64,000 nucleotides of DNA from an uncultured Acidobacteriota bacterium (GCA_903851035.1 CAINND010000114.1:1-64000); one strand, 5' to 3'. Shown: positions 52,502 to 61,297, counted from the stretch's first letter. Numbers and translations: made by a program. Notes: generated by a model not told the origin, from the letters alone.

Positions 52502-53623
52502 CTAGAAGCGCCCCAACTGGTGCGACAACTGCTCGCGGGTGGATTCCGCGGTGCCGCTGATGCCCTGCACGCGCAGCTTGAAGTCGTCCGGGTTGCTGAC
52601 GTTTTCGAGAGCGGTCTCGTAGCTGATCAGCCCCTTTTGCAGCAGATCGTAGAGCGACTGGTCAAAGGTCTGCATGCCGTACTGGCTGACGCCCTGTTGC
52701 AACGCCTCTTTGATATTGCGCGTCTTCTCCGGCGTCATGATGCACTCGCGAATGTAGGCCGTGGAAATCAGCACTTCGACGGCCGGCACGCGCCCTGCTC
52801 CGTCGCAGCGCTTGACCAGCCGCTGGCTGATGACCGCCTTCAGCGTGGCCGCCAGTTGCAGTCGTATCTGCTTCTGCTCCGGCGGAGGGAAGACGCTGAT
52901 GATGCGGTTGATGGTCTCGACGGCGTCCAGCGTGTGCAAGGTGCTGAAGACCATGTGGCCGGTCTCCGCCGTGTGCAGCGCCGTGCTGATCGTCTCCAGG
53001 TCGCGCATTTCGCCCACCATGATCACATCCGGGTCCTGGCGCAGGCTGGCCCGCAGCGCGCTGGCAAAGGTCGGAGTGTCCACCTCAACCTCGCGCTGGT
53101 TGACGAAGCCTTTTTTGTCGCGGTGCAGGAATTCGATGGGGTCTTCGATGGTGATGATGTGCTCGGGCCGCGAGCTATTGATGCGGTCAATCATCGCCGC
53201 CAGCGTGGTGGACTTGCCCGAGCCGGTGACGCCCGTGACCAGCACCAGTCCGCGCGCCTCTTCGCAGATGCGCTCCGTCACCGGCGGCAGGTGCAGCTCT
53301 TCCAGGGCGCGAATCTTCGTCGGAATGACGCGCAAAACGATGCCCACGTTGCCGCGCTGCTGGAAGACGTTGACGCGGAAGCGTCCCAGCCCGGCCGCGC
53401 CGTAGGCCAGATCAATCTCGGCGTTCTCTTTGAACTTCTGTTTTTGCCGGTTGCTCATCATGCTGAAGGCCATGTTCAGCATGTCTTCGCCGGTGATGCG
53501 CGGATGATCCGTCAGGGGCACAAGTTCCCCGTCCACACGGATATGCGGGTAGTTGCCGACCTTGAGATGGAGGTCGCTGGCCTTGCGGTCGGCGGCAACG
53601 CGCAACAGATCGTCGATGTTCAT
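52502..53623 (-). CDS. pilT: Type IV pilus retraction ATPase PilT
   Basis: The 373-residue product begins MNIDDLLRVAADRKASDLHLKVG. It carries Walker A GVTGSGKST, the Asp-box-like ITIEDPIEFLH, Walker B-like DPDVIMVGEMRD and the His box FSTLHTLDA. AIRNA(G)-type C-terminal sequence appears as EALQQGVSQYGMQTFDQSL. PilT hexamers depolymerise type IV pili and drive twitching motility. No other pilus gene adjoins it. The gene is followed by a terminator and preceded by about 130 bases with no clear promoter. Confidence 0.95.
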   Translation of the reverse strand: MNIDDLLRVAADRKASDLHLKVGNYPHIRVDGELVPLTDHPRITGEDMLNMAFSMMSNRQKQKFKENAEIDLAYGAAGLGRFRVNVFQQRGNVGIVLRVIPTKIRALEELHLPPVTERICEEARGLVLVTGVTGSGKSTTLAAMIDRINSSRPEHIITIEDPIEFLHRDKKGFVNQREVEVDTPTFASALRASLRQDPDVIMVGEMRDLETISTALHTAETGHMVFSTLHTLDAVETINRIISVFPPPEQKQIRLQLAATLKAVISQRLVKRCDGAGRVPAVEVLISTAYIRECIMTPEKTRNIKEALQQGVSQYGMQTFDQSLYDLLQKGLISYETALENVSNPDDFKLRVQGISGTAESTREQLSHQLGRF

Positions 53624-53757
53624 CCTGGGCAGTCTCTTCCGAACAAAGGGCGATGCACGAAACTAACACGTCAGCATCCGGGGCGCAATAAATCATCAAC
53701 TTCAAGGGTTACCGCTCTGGCGCTGCCCCACCAGAAGCCCACTCCCCGAATTTTTAT

Positions 53758-53810
53758 TTGACAATAATTAACTACGGTTCGTATATTAACAATGTTCTAT
53801 TAACGTTGTT
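53758..53810 (+). promoter_or_regulatory. Promoter with TetR-type operator upstream of the Dev-like operon
   Basis: TTGACA (53758-53763) and TATATT (53782-53787) with an 18-base spacer are followed at once by the inverted repeat AACAATGTT-N5-AACGTTGTT (53788-53810; 8 of 9 positions match). The repeat covers the expected transcription start, so a bound repressor would block initiation. The consensus-quality -35 suggests strong expression once released. Confidence 0.8.
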
Positions 53811-53828
53811 ATGAAAAGGAACCACGTT

Positions 53829-54470
53829 ATGGGCCCACAAGACCGCCGAGCCCGTGAGCGCGCCCAGATGCGCGACAGCATCCTCAATGCAGCCCGCGAG
53901 TTGTTTGCCATTCACGGCTACGAAGGCGTCAGCATGCGCAAGATCGCCGAGCGCATCGAATACTCGCCCACGGCCATCTATCTGCACTTCGCCGACAAGG
54001 AAACCCTCTTTCGCGAGCTTTGCATGCAGGACTTCCGCCTGCTCTCCACGGAATTCTCGGCGCTGGCTAATGTTGCAGACCCGATGCAGAGGCTCTTCGG
54101 CATTGGCGAGGCCTATGTGCGCTTTGGCACCAGCCATCCCTTCCACTATCGGCTGATGTTCATGACTCCACCTCCCGTCGCCAAGTGCGATGAGTCCCCT
54201 TACGACAAGGATGGCAAGGGCAATCCGGAAACCGATGCCTACGCCATGCTGCGCTGGACGGTGGAGGAGGCGATCAAGGCCGGCGCCTTTCGCCCCGAAT
54301 ACACTGACGCCGAGTTGCTGGCGCAGACGCTTTGGGCCGTGGTGCATGGCGTTACGTCGATGCAGATCTCACTTGGCAATGACAGTTGGCTAGCCTGGCG
54401 GCCGCTGGAGCAGCGCACCCGCGCCGTGCTGGATGCCGTGATGCACGGCCTGGCCCGCCGCAAGGAGTAA
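53829..54470 (+). CDS. TetR-family transcriptional regulator
   Basis: The 213-residue product has an N-terminal TetR domain (SILNAARELFAIHGYEGVSMRKIAERI, then EYSPTAIYLHFADKETLF, the helix-turn-helix). The ligand domain resembles a WHG-type TetR_C (LANVADPMQRLFGIGEAYVRFGTSHPFHYRLMF). The ATG at 53829 is chosen because AAAAGGAACC lies nine bases upstream; the ATG at 53811 has no ribosome site. The gene begins just past an operator and is followed four bases later by a DevC-like permease, so it is the likely autorepressor of the operon. Confidence 0.92.
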   Translation: MGPQDRRARERAQMRDSILNAARELFAIHGYEGVSMRKIAERIEYSPTAIYLHFADKETLFRELCMQDFRLLSTEFSALANVADPMQRLFGIGEAYVRFGTSHPFHYRLMFMTPPPVAKCDESPYDKDGKGNPETDAYAMLRWTVEEAIKAGAFRPEYTDAELLAQTLWAVVHGVTSMQISLGNDSWLAWRPLEQRTRAVLDAVMHGLARRKE

Positions 54471-54474
54471 TCCC

Positions 54475-55599
54475 ATGCCGCCCCTGGCTCGACGCAATCT
54501 CTTCCACGACAAGATTCGTCTGATGGTCACGCTCAACGGCATCGTCTTTGCCGTCGTCCTCATCGTCGTGCAGTTGGGGCTCTTCTTCGGCTTCACCACC
54601 TCTACAAAAGGTGTGCTGGATCATTCCCAGGCCGACCTCTGGATTACCGCCCGCAACACGCCCTATGTGGATGTGGCAGTCAGCTTCAACGAGCGCAAGT
54701 ATTACCAGGTGCTGGCCACGCCCGGCGTTGCCGCGGCGCAAAAGTACATCGTGCGCTGGTCGCAGTGGAAGGGGCAGGACGGGCACACCGAGTCCGTCGA
54801 AGTCGTCGGCGTGGATCCCGACAAGGCGATGGGCCTTCCCTGGAACATCGTCGAAGGCGACGTAAGCCAGCTCAAGCAGCCGCACGCCGTCATGGTGGAC
54901 GAAATCTACAAGCAGAAGCTGGGCGTGCACAAGGTGGGCGAATGGTTTGAGGTGCGCGATTACCGCGTCAAGGTTGTGGGCTTCACTCGCGGCATCCGCG
55001 CTTTCACCACCGCGCCTTACGTCTTCACCACATTCAAGAACGCGCAGGACCTCTGCATGTTCGACGTCGACAAGACCAACTTCGTGCTGGTCAAGGCCGC
55101 ACCGGGCGCGGACCTGAAAAAGTTGCAGGCGGAGTTGCAGCGCCGCCTGCCGGACAACGACATCTACACCACCCGCGAGTTCGCCCAGAAGACGAGCAAC
55201 TACTGGATGTTCACCACCGGCGCCGGCATCAGCGTGCTGATGGGCGCCGCGCTCGGATTGGTCGTGGGCCTGGTTGTCGTCACGCAGACCATCTACGCCA
55301 CCACGCTCGATCACATCCGCGAGTTCGGCACCCTCAAGGCGATGGGTGCGCCCAACTCCTTTGTCTATCGCGTCATCATCACGCAGGCCGCCATTGCGGC
55401 CGTCATGGGCTACTCGCTGGCGCTGGTGGTCACCTTCTTTGTCACCCATGGAGGCTCCAGCGCTGGCGCGCCAATCATGGTTACTTGGCGTCTGCTGGTG
55501 GCCATGTTCTTCGTCACCGTGGGCATGTGTATTACGGCAGGCCTGGTCTCAATCAAAAAAGTGATGGGCCTGGATCCGGCAATGGTCTTTCGAGGGTAG
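54475..55599 (+). CDS. ABC exporter permease, DevC-like
   Basis: The 374-residue FtsX/MacB-type permease has the start LARRNLFHDKIRLMVTLNGIVFAVVLIVVQ. Its first membrane segment is followed by a large periplasmic domain (GVDPDKAMGLPWNIVEGD, KVVGFTRGIRAFTTAPYVFTT). Three C-terminal membrane segments contain DHIREFGTLKAMGAPNSFVYRVIITQA. The layout and TRGIRAFTTAPYVFT motif match DevC of the DevBCA exporter. With the ATPase and adaptor encoded next it would form a tripartite exporter of glycolipids or drugs. It starts four bases after the TetR gene. Confidence 0.88.
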   Translation: MPPLARRNLFHDKIRLMVTLNGIVFAVVLIVVQLGLFFGFTTSTKGVLDHSQADLWITARNTPYVDVAVSFNERKYYQVLATPGVAAAQKYIVRWSQWKGQDGHTESVEVVGVDPDKAMGLPWNIVEGDVSQLKQPHAVMVDEIYKQKLGVHKVGEWFEVRDYRVKVVGFTRGIRAFTTAPYVFTTFKNAQDLCMFDVDKTNFVLVKAAPGADLKKLQAELQRRLPDNDIYTTREFAQKTSNYWMFTTGAGISVLMGAALGLVVGLVVVTQTIYATTLDHIREFGTLKAMGAPNSFVYRVIITQAAIAAVMGYSLALVVTFFVTHGGSSAGAPIMVTWRLLVAMFFVTVGMCITAGLVSIKKVMGLDPAMVFRG

Positions 55600-55603
55600 G
55601 GCG

Positions 55604-56287
55604 ATGGAACACGAGATTGCAATTTCGGTCAGCGGCGTCACCAAGACATACAGTGAGGGCTCGTCGGCCACCACGGCCCTCAATGGCGTGGACCTGGCCG
55701 TGCGTCGCGGCGAGCTGACGATGATGATGGGACCCTCCGGCAGCGGCAAGACCACGCTACTCTCCATCATGGGATGCATCCTGCGCCCAACCTCCGGCAC
55801 CGTGCAGGTCTCCGGACGCGATGTGACCACGCTCAACGAGCGCCAGATGCCGGCCATTCGACTGCGCCACATGGGTTTCATCTTTCAGGGCTTCAACCTC
55901 TTCCCCACACTCACCGCGGGAGAGAATGTGGAACTCTCACTGCAACTGAAGGGCACCTCCGGCGCCGATGGAAACAAAGAAGCCCGGCGGCTGATGGAAC
56001 TTGTCGGGCTTGGCGAAAAGTATGACCAGTATCCGCGCAACCTCAGTGGCGGCCAGCAGCAGCGCGTGGCGGTGGCACGCGCGGTGGCCGGCTCGCCCGA
56101 GGTCATCCTGGCCGATGAGCCTACGGCGGCACTCGATTCCCACAGCGGACGCTCCGTGCTGGAGCTGTTGCAGTCGCTCGCCCATGGGCAGCAGCGCGCC
56201 GTGGTCGTGGTCACCCACGACAATCGCATCCTGGATTTCGCCGACCGCATGGTGCGCATGGAAGACGGAATGATCACGCAGAGTTAA
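55604..56287 (+). CDS. ABC exporter ATP-binding protein, DevA/MacB-like
   Basis: The 227-residue ATPase has Walker A GPSGSGKTT, Q-loop FQGFNLFPTLTAGENVEL, signature LSGGQQQR, Walker B VILADEPTAALD and H-loop VTHD. It belongs to the class that powers FtsX-like permeases. Its start is four bases after the permease stop, in the order permease-ATPase-adaptor (C-A-B), unlike the devB-devC-devA order of cyanobacteria. Confidence 0.93.
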   Translation: MEHEIAISVSGVTKTYSEGSSATTALNGVDLAVRRGELTMMMGPSGSGKTTLLSIMGCILRPTSGTVQVSGRDVTTLNERQMPAIRLRHMGFIFQGFNLFPTLTAGENVELSLQLKGTSGADGNKEARRLMELVGLGEKYDQYPRNLSGGQQQRVAVARAVAGSPEVILADEPTAALDSHSGRSVLELLQSLAHGQQRAVVVVTHDNRILDFADRMVRMEDGMITQS

Positions 56288-56337
56288 GCGCATTGCGCAA
56301 ATGATGGAACGCCGCCCGGCGGCGGCAAGGAGCTGAG

Positions 56338-57387
56338 ATGATGGGACGCAAAAAGATAACGTGGATTCTGGGATCGGTGGTGGCCGTGCTGAGCGTGCTG
56401 CTGCTGGCCAACGCTCTGCATGGCGAAAAGAAGTCTGCGCCCGCCGAGGACACGTCGCGGCTGATTGACAAGGCCACCGTCGCCGGCCCGGGCCGCGTCG
56501 AGCCTGACTCGGAAGAGGTCAAGATTGGCAGTGAGCTGGCCGGCAAGCTGCGCGAGGTGAAGGCCGAAGAGGGCGACATGGTGCGCAAGGGACAGGTGCT
56601 GGCCATCCTCGTCAACGACGAGTACGCCGCCGCCGTCGCCGCCGCCGAAGCCGCCGTGCGCCAAAAAGATGCCGCCCTGCGCAAGGTCCTGAATGGCAGC
56701 CGCGGGCAGGAGCGTCGCGAGGCCGAGGCCAACCTCCGCCAGGCCGAAAGCACCGAGTCCAACGCGCGCAGTGAGATGGAGCGCCGCCAGCAGCTCTGGC
56801 AGGCCGGCGTCATCTCCCGCGAGGAAAAAGAACGCTACGAGCGCGAGTACAAGGTGGATCACGACCGCACCGAGGCCGCGCGCCAACACTTCCGCCTGGT
56901 GGACGACGAGCAGCGTGAAGAGGACCGCAGCGCCGCTCGCGCCGAGTTGGAAGCCGCTCGCGCGCAACTGGAGCAGAGCCGCGCCATCTACGAGAAGACT
57001 TTCCTGCGCGCGCCCTTCGACGGCCGCATCTTGCGCAAGCATCATCGCACCGGAGAGAGCATCACCAACTCCAGCGTCACTGCCGATCCGGTCTTCACCA
57101 TCGGCGATGTCAACGGCCTGCGCGTGCGCGTGGACGTGGATGAGAGCGACGTCAGCCGCGTGCGCAACGGACAGGCAGTCTATGTAACGGCGCAGGCGTA
57201 CGGCGACCAGCGCTTTCGCGGCAAGGTCATCCGCGTCAGCGGCCAGCTTGGACCGAAGAACGTGCGCACCGACGAGCCCAAGGAAAAAGTGGATACCAAG
57301 ATTCTTGAGACGCTCGTCCAGATGGAACCCGGCACCAGTCTACCCGTCGGCCTCCGCGTGGATGCCTACATTGACACCAGTCGTTAG
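56338..57387 (+). CDS. HlyD-type membrane fusion (adaptor) protein, DevB-like
   Basis: The 349-residue adaptor has an N-terminal membrane anchor (TWILGSVVAVLSVLLLANAL). The lipoyl half-motif GPGRVEPDSEEVKIGSELAGKLREV is followed by a coiled-coil hairpin (about residues 95-205), then the second lipoyl half (APFDGRILRKHHRTGESI) and a beta-barrel region (VRVDVDESDVSRVRNGQAVYVTA). It links the inner-membrane permease to an outer-membrane channel, which is not encoded here. AAGGAG is seven bases upstream of the ATG. It lies last in the TetR operon before a terminator. Confidence 0.88.
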   Translation: MMGRKKITWILGSVVAVLSVLLLANALHGEKKSAPAEDTSRLIDKATVAGPGRVEPDSEEVKIGSELAGKLREVKAEEGDMVRKGQVLAILVNDEYAAAVAAAEAAVRQKDAALRKVLNGSRGQERREAEANLRQAESTESNARSEMERRQQLWQAGVISREEKERYEREYKVDHDRTEAARQHFRLVDDEQREEDRSAARAELEAARAQLEQSRAIYEKTFLRAPFDGRILRKHHRTGESITNSSVTADPVFTIGDVNGLRVRVDVDESDVSRVRNGQAVYVTAQAYGDQRFRGKVIRVSGQLGPKNVRTDEPKEKVDTKILETLVQMEPGTSLPVGLRVDAYIDTSR

Positions 57388-57412
57388 CCATTCGAGTACG
57401 CCACGGCGGTTG

Positions 57413-57446
57413 CTGTTTTGATTTTGAAATGCTTTTGATTTTGAAT
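57413..57446. repeat. Short tandem repeat TTTTGATTTTGAA
   Basis: Two copies of TTTTGATTTTGAA lie in tandem in an AT-rich patch just after the adaptor gene. No function is evident. Confidence 0.5.
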
Positions 57447-57462
57447 TAATACCGCACACAAT

Positions 57463-57494
57463 AAAGCGCGGACCTCATCGGCCCGCGCTTTTCT
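57463..57494 (+). terminator. Bidirectional terminator between Dev-like operon and ilvE
   Basis: AAAGCGCGG / CCGCGCTTTT forms a 9-bp stem followed by TTTTC; the symmetric A tract allows it to end ilvE transcription from the other strand as well. Confidence 0.85.
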
Positions 57495-57513
57495 ATCTTA
57501 GAACGGTTTTCGC

Positions 57514-58440
57514 TTACTTCGCCGGAACCGGGGTCAGCCACTTGTGCTTGTCCGGCTTCGATCCGTCAAACAGCCCGAACAGCTCGGCGCGAATCTTCTT
57601 CGTGATCGGACCCACCGCGCCATCGCCAACCGTCAGCCTGTCCACCGTGCGGATGGGCGTAATCTCCGCCGCCGTGCCGGTGAAGAAGACCTCGTCGCTC
57701 AGATAAAGCATCTCGCGCGGAATCAACTGCTCCACCACCGGAATGCCCAGCTCGTGCGCGATGGTCAGCACCGAGTCGCGCGTGATGCCGGCCAGCACCG
57801 AAATGCCGAGCGGCGGCGTGTACAGCTTGCCGTCGCGCACCAGGAACAGGTTTTCTCCCGAGCCTTCCGTAACGTAGCCATGCGTGTCCAGCGCAATACC
57901 CTCGACGTAGCCGTTCTGCACGGCTTCCATCTTGATGAGCTGCGAGTTCATGTAGTTGGCGCCGGCCTTGGCCATGCTCGGCAGTGTGTTCGGCGCCAGG
58001 CGCGTCCAACTGCTCACGCACACATCCACGCCCACGTCTTCGCTGCCGCCCAGGTACTTGCCCCACGCGTAGTTGGCAATGTAGCACTCGGTGGGCACGC
58101 CCGTCGGGTTCACGCCCAGCTCACCGTAGCCGCGCACAATCAGCGGACGGATGTAGCAGGGCCAGGTCTTGTTGGCTGCAATGGTCTCCACCATGGCGTC
58201 CACCAGTTGCTGCCGGGTGTAGGCCACGGGGATGCGGTAGATCTTCGCCGAATCGAGCAGGCGCTGCATGTGCTCCTGGGCGCGGAAGATGGCCGGCTTG
58301 CCAGCCACTTCGTAACAGCGCACGCCCTCAAAGACGCTCGATCCGTAGTTGACCACGTGCGACATCACGTGAATTTTCGCGTCGTTCCAAGGGATTAGTT
58401 TTCCGTTGTGCCAGATGTTGGCGGTTGGTTGCAGAGGCAT
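57514..58440 (-). CDS. ilvE: Branched-chain amino acid aminotransferase
   Basis: The 308-residue fold-type IV PLP enzyme begins MPLQPTANIWHNGKLIPWND. Its features include VVNYGSSVFEGVRCYEV, AGANYMNSQLIKMEAVQNGYVEGIALD (near the PLP lysine), TEGSGENLFLVRDGKLYTPPLG (signature of class IV transaminases) and EVFFTGTAAEITPI. It transfers amino groups between glutamate and the keto acids of Leu, Ile and Val. The start at 58440 is chosen to match family N-termini; the open frame upstream adds 24 unrelated residues. It is 75 bases downstream of the TIGR00300-type gene on the same strand. Confidence 0.95.
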   Translation of the reverse strand: MPLQPTANIWHNGKLIPWNDAKIHVMSHVVNYGSSVFEGVRCYEVAGKPAIFRAQEHMQRLLDSAKIYRIPVAYTRQQLVDAMVETIAANKTWPCYIRPLIVRGYGELGVNPTGVPTECYIANYAWGKYLGGSEDVGVDVCVSSWTRLAPNTLPSMAKAGANYMNSQLIKMEAVQNGYVEGIALDTHGYVTEGSGENLFLVRDGKLYTPPLGISVLAGITRDSVLTIAHELGIPVVEQLIPREMLYLSDEVFFTGTAAEITPIRTVDRLTVGDGAVGPITKKIRAELFGLFDGSKPDKHKWLTPVPAK

Positions 58441-58515
58441 AAGTTTGTGACTCCTAGAAAATTGCGAACCCTCATTATATGCCAGCGCCACGGACTGGCG
58501 CTCGACTCGCATGGT

Positions 58516-59763
58516 CTACGATTTTACTTCCGCGCCACCCGCCAGCCCATCCAGCGCCGACGACAGCTCGCGCACAAACAGCTCGGCGTCCGTCACCAGC
58601 CCCAGCGCCTGGAAGGTGCCGCGGTCGGCCAGCTTCGTCACCACTGCCGGATTGATGTCCACGGCCACTACCTTCACCGATGCCTTCAGCATGTTGCCCG
58701 TGGCAATCGAGTGCAGCATGGTGGCGATCATCAGTACCAGCTCCACGCCTTCCAACGCCTTGCGCATCTTCGCCTGCGCCACCGCCGTGTCGGTAATCAC
58801 GTCCGGCATGGGACCGTCGTCGCGCACGCTGCCCGCCAGCACCAGGTCCACGTTGTGGCGAACGCACTCGTACATGATGCCCTCGCCGAGGATTCCCTGC
58901 TCCACTGCCGACTTCAACGAGCCCGCGGCGCGAATGGTGTTGATGGCCGCCATGTGGTTACGATGTCCGCCGGAGACCGGCCGACCGTCCTTCAACGCCA
59001 CGCCCAGCGACGTGCCGTAGAGCACGCTCTCCACGTCGTGCGTGGCAATGGCGTTACCGCCAAACAGCACCTGCACGTAGCCTTCGCGGATCAGCCGCGC
59101 CAGGTAGGGTCCGGCGCCGCTGTGCACAATCGCCGGCCCGGCGACGATCATAATCTTTCCGCCGCGCGCGCGAATCTCGCGCATCTGCCCGGCAATCGCC
59201 TCAATCACCAATCGCTTGGGATGCTCCGAGCTGACGTTGCTGCCCATAAAGCTGAAGACCTCGCGCTCGCGCGAGCGTTGCGGCGGCAGCACGCGAATGC
59301 CGTCATGCCCCACCACCACCAGCTCTCCCTTGCGCACCGCCATGCTGGGCACCATGCGCGCCACCGTGCGCTCCTGGTTGATGACGATGACCAGGTCCAT
59401 CTCCGTGTTCTGCACCTCCACCCAGCGTCCTTGCAGGCGCACCTGCGTGGGCAGGTGAGTGCTGCTGTAAAACTGCTCCGGCAGCACGCCGTCGCCCGGC
59501 GCCGCCTCCGTGGCCACGTCTTCGCGAGAAGCAAGCACGGCGCCAAAGTTCTGCAGCTCCAGCAGGATGGCCTCCAGCTTCTTTTCCGAGTCGGCCATCA
59601 CCTTCAGTTGCGCGTGGCTACCCTGATCCTTGGCGCGGCCCACCTGGATATCCAGCACATCAAAGCTGCCGCCCATGTCCATGATGGCGTCAAAGGCGCG
59701 CGGCAGCGTCCATGAATCGATGATGTGTCCTTCCAGGCTGACCTCTTCACTGAACGTCTTCAT
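58516..59763 (-). CDS. TIGR00300/LOR-SDH-type protein, probable ornithine cyclodeaminase
   Basis: The 415-residue protein begins MKTFSEEVSLEGHIIDSWTLPRAFDAIMDMGGSFDVLDIQVG, the TIGR00300 (LOR/SDH bifunctional enzyme conserved) N-terminus. Later KIMIVAGPAIVHSGAGPYLARLIREGYVQVLFGGNAIATHD, GHRNHMAAINTIRAAGS and NVDLVLAGSVRDDGP are shared with the C-terminal domain of cyanobacterial AgrE/ArgZ and the archaeal NAD-dependent ornithine cyclodeaminase. Those relatives turn ornithine into proline with release of ammonia. The function is therefore probable, not shown. A hairpin lies 60-90 bases upstream. Confidence 0.8.
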   Translation of the reverse strand: MKTFSEEVSLEGHIIDSWTLPRAFDAIMDMGGSFDVLDIQVGRAKDQGSHAQLKVMADSEKKLEAILLELQNFGAVLASREDVATEAAPGDGVLPEQFYSSTHLPTQVRLQGRWVEVQNTEMDLVIVINQERTVARMVPSMAVRKGELVVVGHDGIRVLPPQRSREREVFSFMGSNVSSEHPKRLVIEAIAGQMREIRARGGKIMIVAGPAIVHSGAGPYLARLIREGYVQVLFGGNAIATHDVESVLYGTSLGVALKDGRPVSGGHRNHMAAINTIRAAGSLKSAVEQGILGEGIMYECVRHNVDLVLAGSVRDDGPMPDVITDTAVAQAKMRKALEGVELVLMIATMLHSIATGNMLKASVKVVAVDINPAVVTKLADRGTFQALGLVTDAELFVRELSSALDGLAGGAEVKS

Positions 59764-59822
59764 GCTTCCCTTTCGTCATTCGCGCCCGTCGCACCGCGTC
59801 GTGTTTGCCCCTGAACGGAAAA

Positions 59823-59853
59823 GGGCCCGCAACACGATAGGGTGTGCGGGCCA
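59823..59853 (-). terminator. Hairpin upstream of the TIGR00300 gene (terminator or attenuator)
   Basis: On the minus strand GGCCCGCA-CAC / GTG-TTGCGGGCC pairs over about 12 positions with a small loop and is followed by CTTTTCC. It either ends the minus-strand TauE/SafE transcript 200 bases earlier or attenuates the following gene. Confidence 0.5.
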
Positions 59854-60056
59854 GGAGAATAAGTGCTTTTACGATTGTTACCGTTACCGAAGCTCTCTCC
59901 ACGCGCACATGCCTGCCGCATACGGTCGCGGCTGCGGGTGCGGGTTTGTCGTGTGGAGCTTCATGGTGCAAGCATTCTGCGGGATTTCCCCGGCGCTTGT
60001 CAACGCAATGCGCGGCCCGGACCCTACCCATGTGCTCCTGCCACGCCCGGCATCGC

Positions 60057-60419
60057 TTACTTCTTGAACCACATATTCACCGCCGCTATCACCATAAACG
60101 CCGCAAAGCCCCGGCGCAGCGCCAGTCCGCTCAACTGCTGAGCCCAGTGCCCGCCCAGGTATCCGCCCAGCAGCACGCCCACAAAGATCAGCACGCCCAG
60201 CTTCACATCCACATGACCGGCCTTGTAGTAGGCCAGGAAGGCAAACAGTCCCGAGGGCGGCAGCAGCACCAGCAGGCTCGTGCCCTGCGCCATGTGCTGA
60301 TCCATGCCGAAGACGTACACCAGCGCCGGGACGATCATCACGCCGCCGCCAATGCCCACCATTCCCGACAGGATGCCGGCCGCCAATCCAATGCCCAGTC
60401 CGCCCAGCAGAAACTTCAT
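60057..60419 (-). CDS. Half-size TauE/SafE (TSUP) family membrane protein
   Basis: The 120-residue protein has four membrane segments. The first carries the TSUP signature GIGLAAGILSGMVGIGGGVMIVPAL and QGTSLLVLLPPSGLFAFLAY, and VGVLLGGYLGGHWAQQL ends the repeat. Full TauE/SafE permeases have about 250 residues with two such repeats, so this is a single-repeat version that probably dimerises. Family members export sulfite or other organosulfur anions; the substrate is unknown. Confidence 0.85.
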   Translation of the reverse strand: MKFLLGGLGIGLAAGILSGMVGIGGGVMIVPALVYVFGMDQHMAQGTSLLVLLPPSGLFAFLAYYKAGHVDVKLGVLIFVGVLLGGYLGGHWAQQLSGLALRRGFAAFMVIAAVNMWFKK

Positions 60420-60630
60420 GCCATCACCTCGATTGCAGTATGGCGCTCCCTGGCCGCGCCGTCATCTAGGGTAGCGCAGGCCACGGCCCTCGGATAGAGC
60501 GCAGCCCCCCTCGGATGCACGGCAACCGGCGATTGCGGTATTCTTATTAGTGAACGGAGCGATAGTTTCTCCCGCCCGGGAGAGATCGGCCAGCCAGCAC
60601 TTTGGGCGCCGCGCTCCGGTTAGTAAAGCT

Positions 60631-61296
60631 ATGTTTTCTACGCTCGATACCAAATTCAATCTGCGTCGCCAGTGGCCCTTTGGGACCGCGCTGCTGACCC
60701 AGTGCGCCCTTCTGGCCGTCCTGCTTTTGCTGGGCGGAGCGGGCGGCGGCCGCCGTCATGCGCACATCGCGCGTGCCTCGGCGCATCCGCACGACACCAC
60801 CGAAATCTACTTCCAGCCGCCCTCGCCGCAGGCTCCTCCGCCACCGGAGAGCCCGGCCCCGGAACTGGCCCAGCAAACTCCGCCGCCTGCCAAGCCCGCG
60901 CCGCCCGCACAGGACACCAGCAGCAATGCCACCGATGCCGCCGACGGCCACGATGCCAATGGCGACCTGGTCAGCCAGTTGTGGGAGCTCGATGCCGAGC
61001 CGGAGACGATGGTCGTCATGCAGCACACGGTGCGCACGGCGCAGCCCGTCTTTACTCCGGAGCCGCCCATCCTGCGCCACAACACTCCGCCGAGCGTGCG
61101 CGGCAAAGACCTTGTGCTGGAGGTGCTGATCGCTCCCGACGGCACAATCGTAACGGCCCAGGTGATGCAGGAAGTGGACTACAAGGTGGAGGCCGCCATC
61201 GTGGAAACCCTGCGCCAGTGGCGCTTTGACCCCGCACAGTTCGCCGGACACAGCGTCCCCTCGCGCCGCCAGTTGAGCTTCCACTTTCCGGGATAA
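60631..61296 (+). CDS. TonB-family protein (energy transducer-like)
   Basis: The 221-residue product has a single N-terminal membrane segment (FGTALLTQCALLAVLLLLGGAG). A long Pro-rich periplasmic linker follows (residues about 60-100, SPQAPPPPESPAPELAQQ). The C-terminal domain resembles the TonB fold (DLVLEVLIAPDGTIVTAQVMQEVDYKVEAAIVETLRQWRFDP). It may transmit proton-motive force to an outer-membrane transporter; no receptor or exbBD genes are near. The ATG at 60631 gives a short N-terminus before the membrane segment. Confidence 0.82.
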   Translation: MFSTLDTKFNLRRQWPFGTALLTQCALLAVLLLLGGAGGGRRHAHIARASAHPHDTTEIYFQPPSPQAPPPPESPAPELAQQTPPPAKPAPPAQDTSSNATDAADGHDANGDLVSQLWELDAEPETMVVMQHTVRTAQPVFTPEPPILRHNTPPSVRGKDLVLEVLIAPDGTIVTAQVMQEVDYKVEAAIVETLRQWRFDPAQFAGHSVPSRRQLSFHFPG

Positions 61297-61297
61297 C

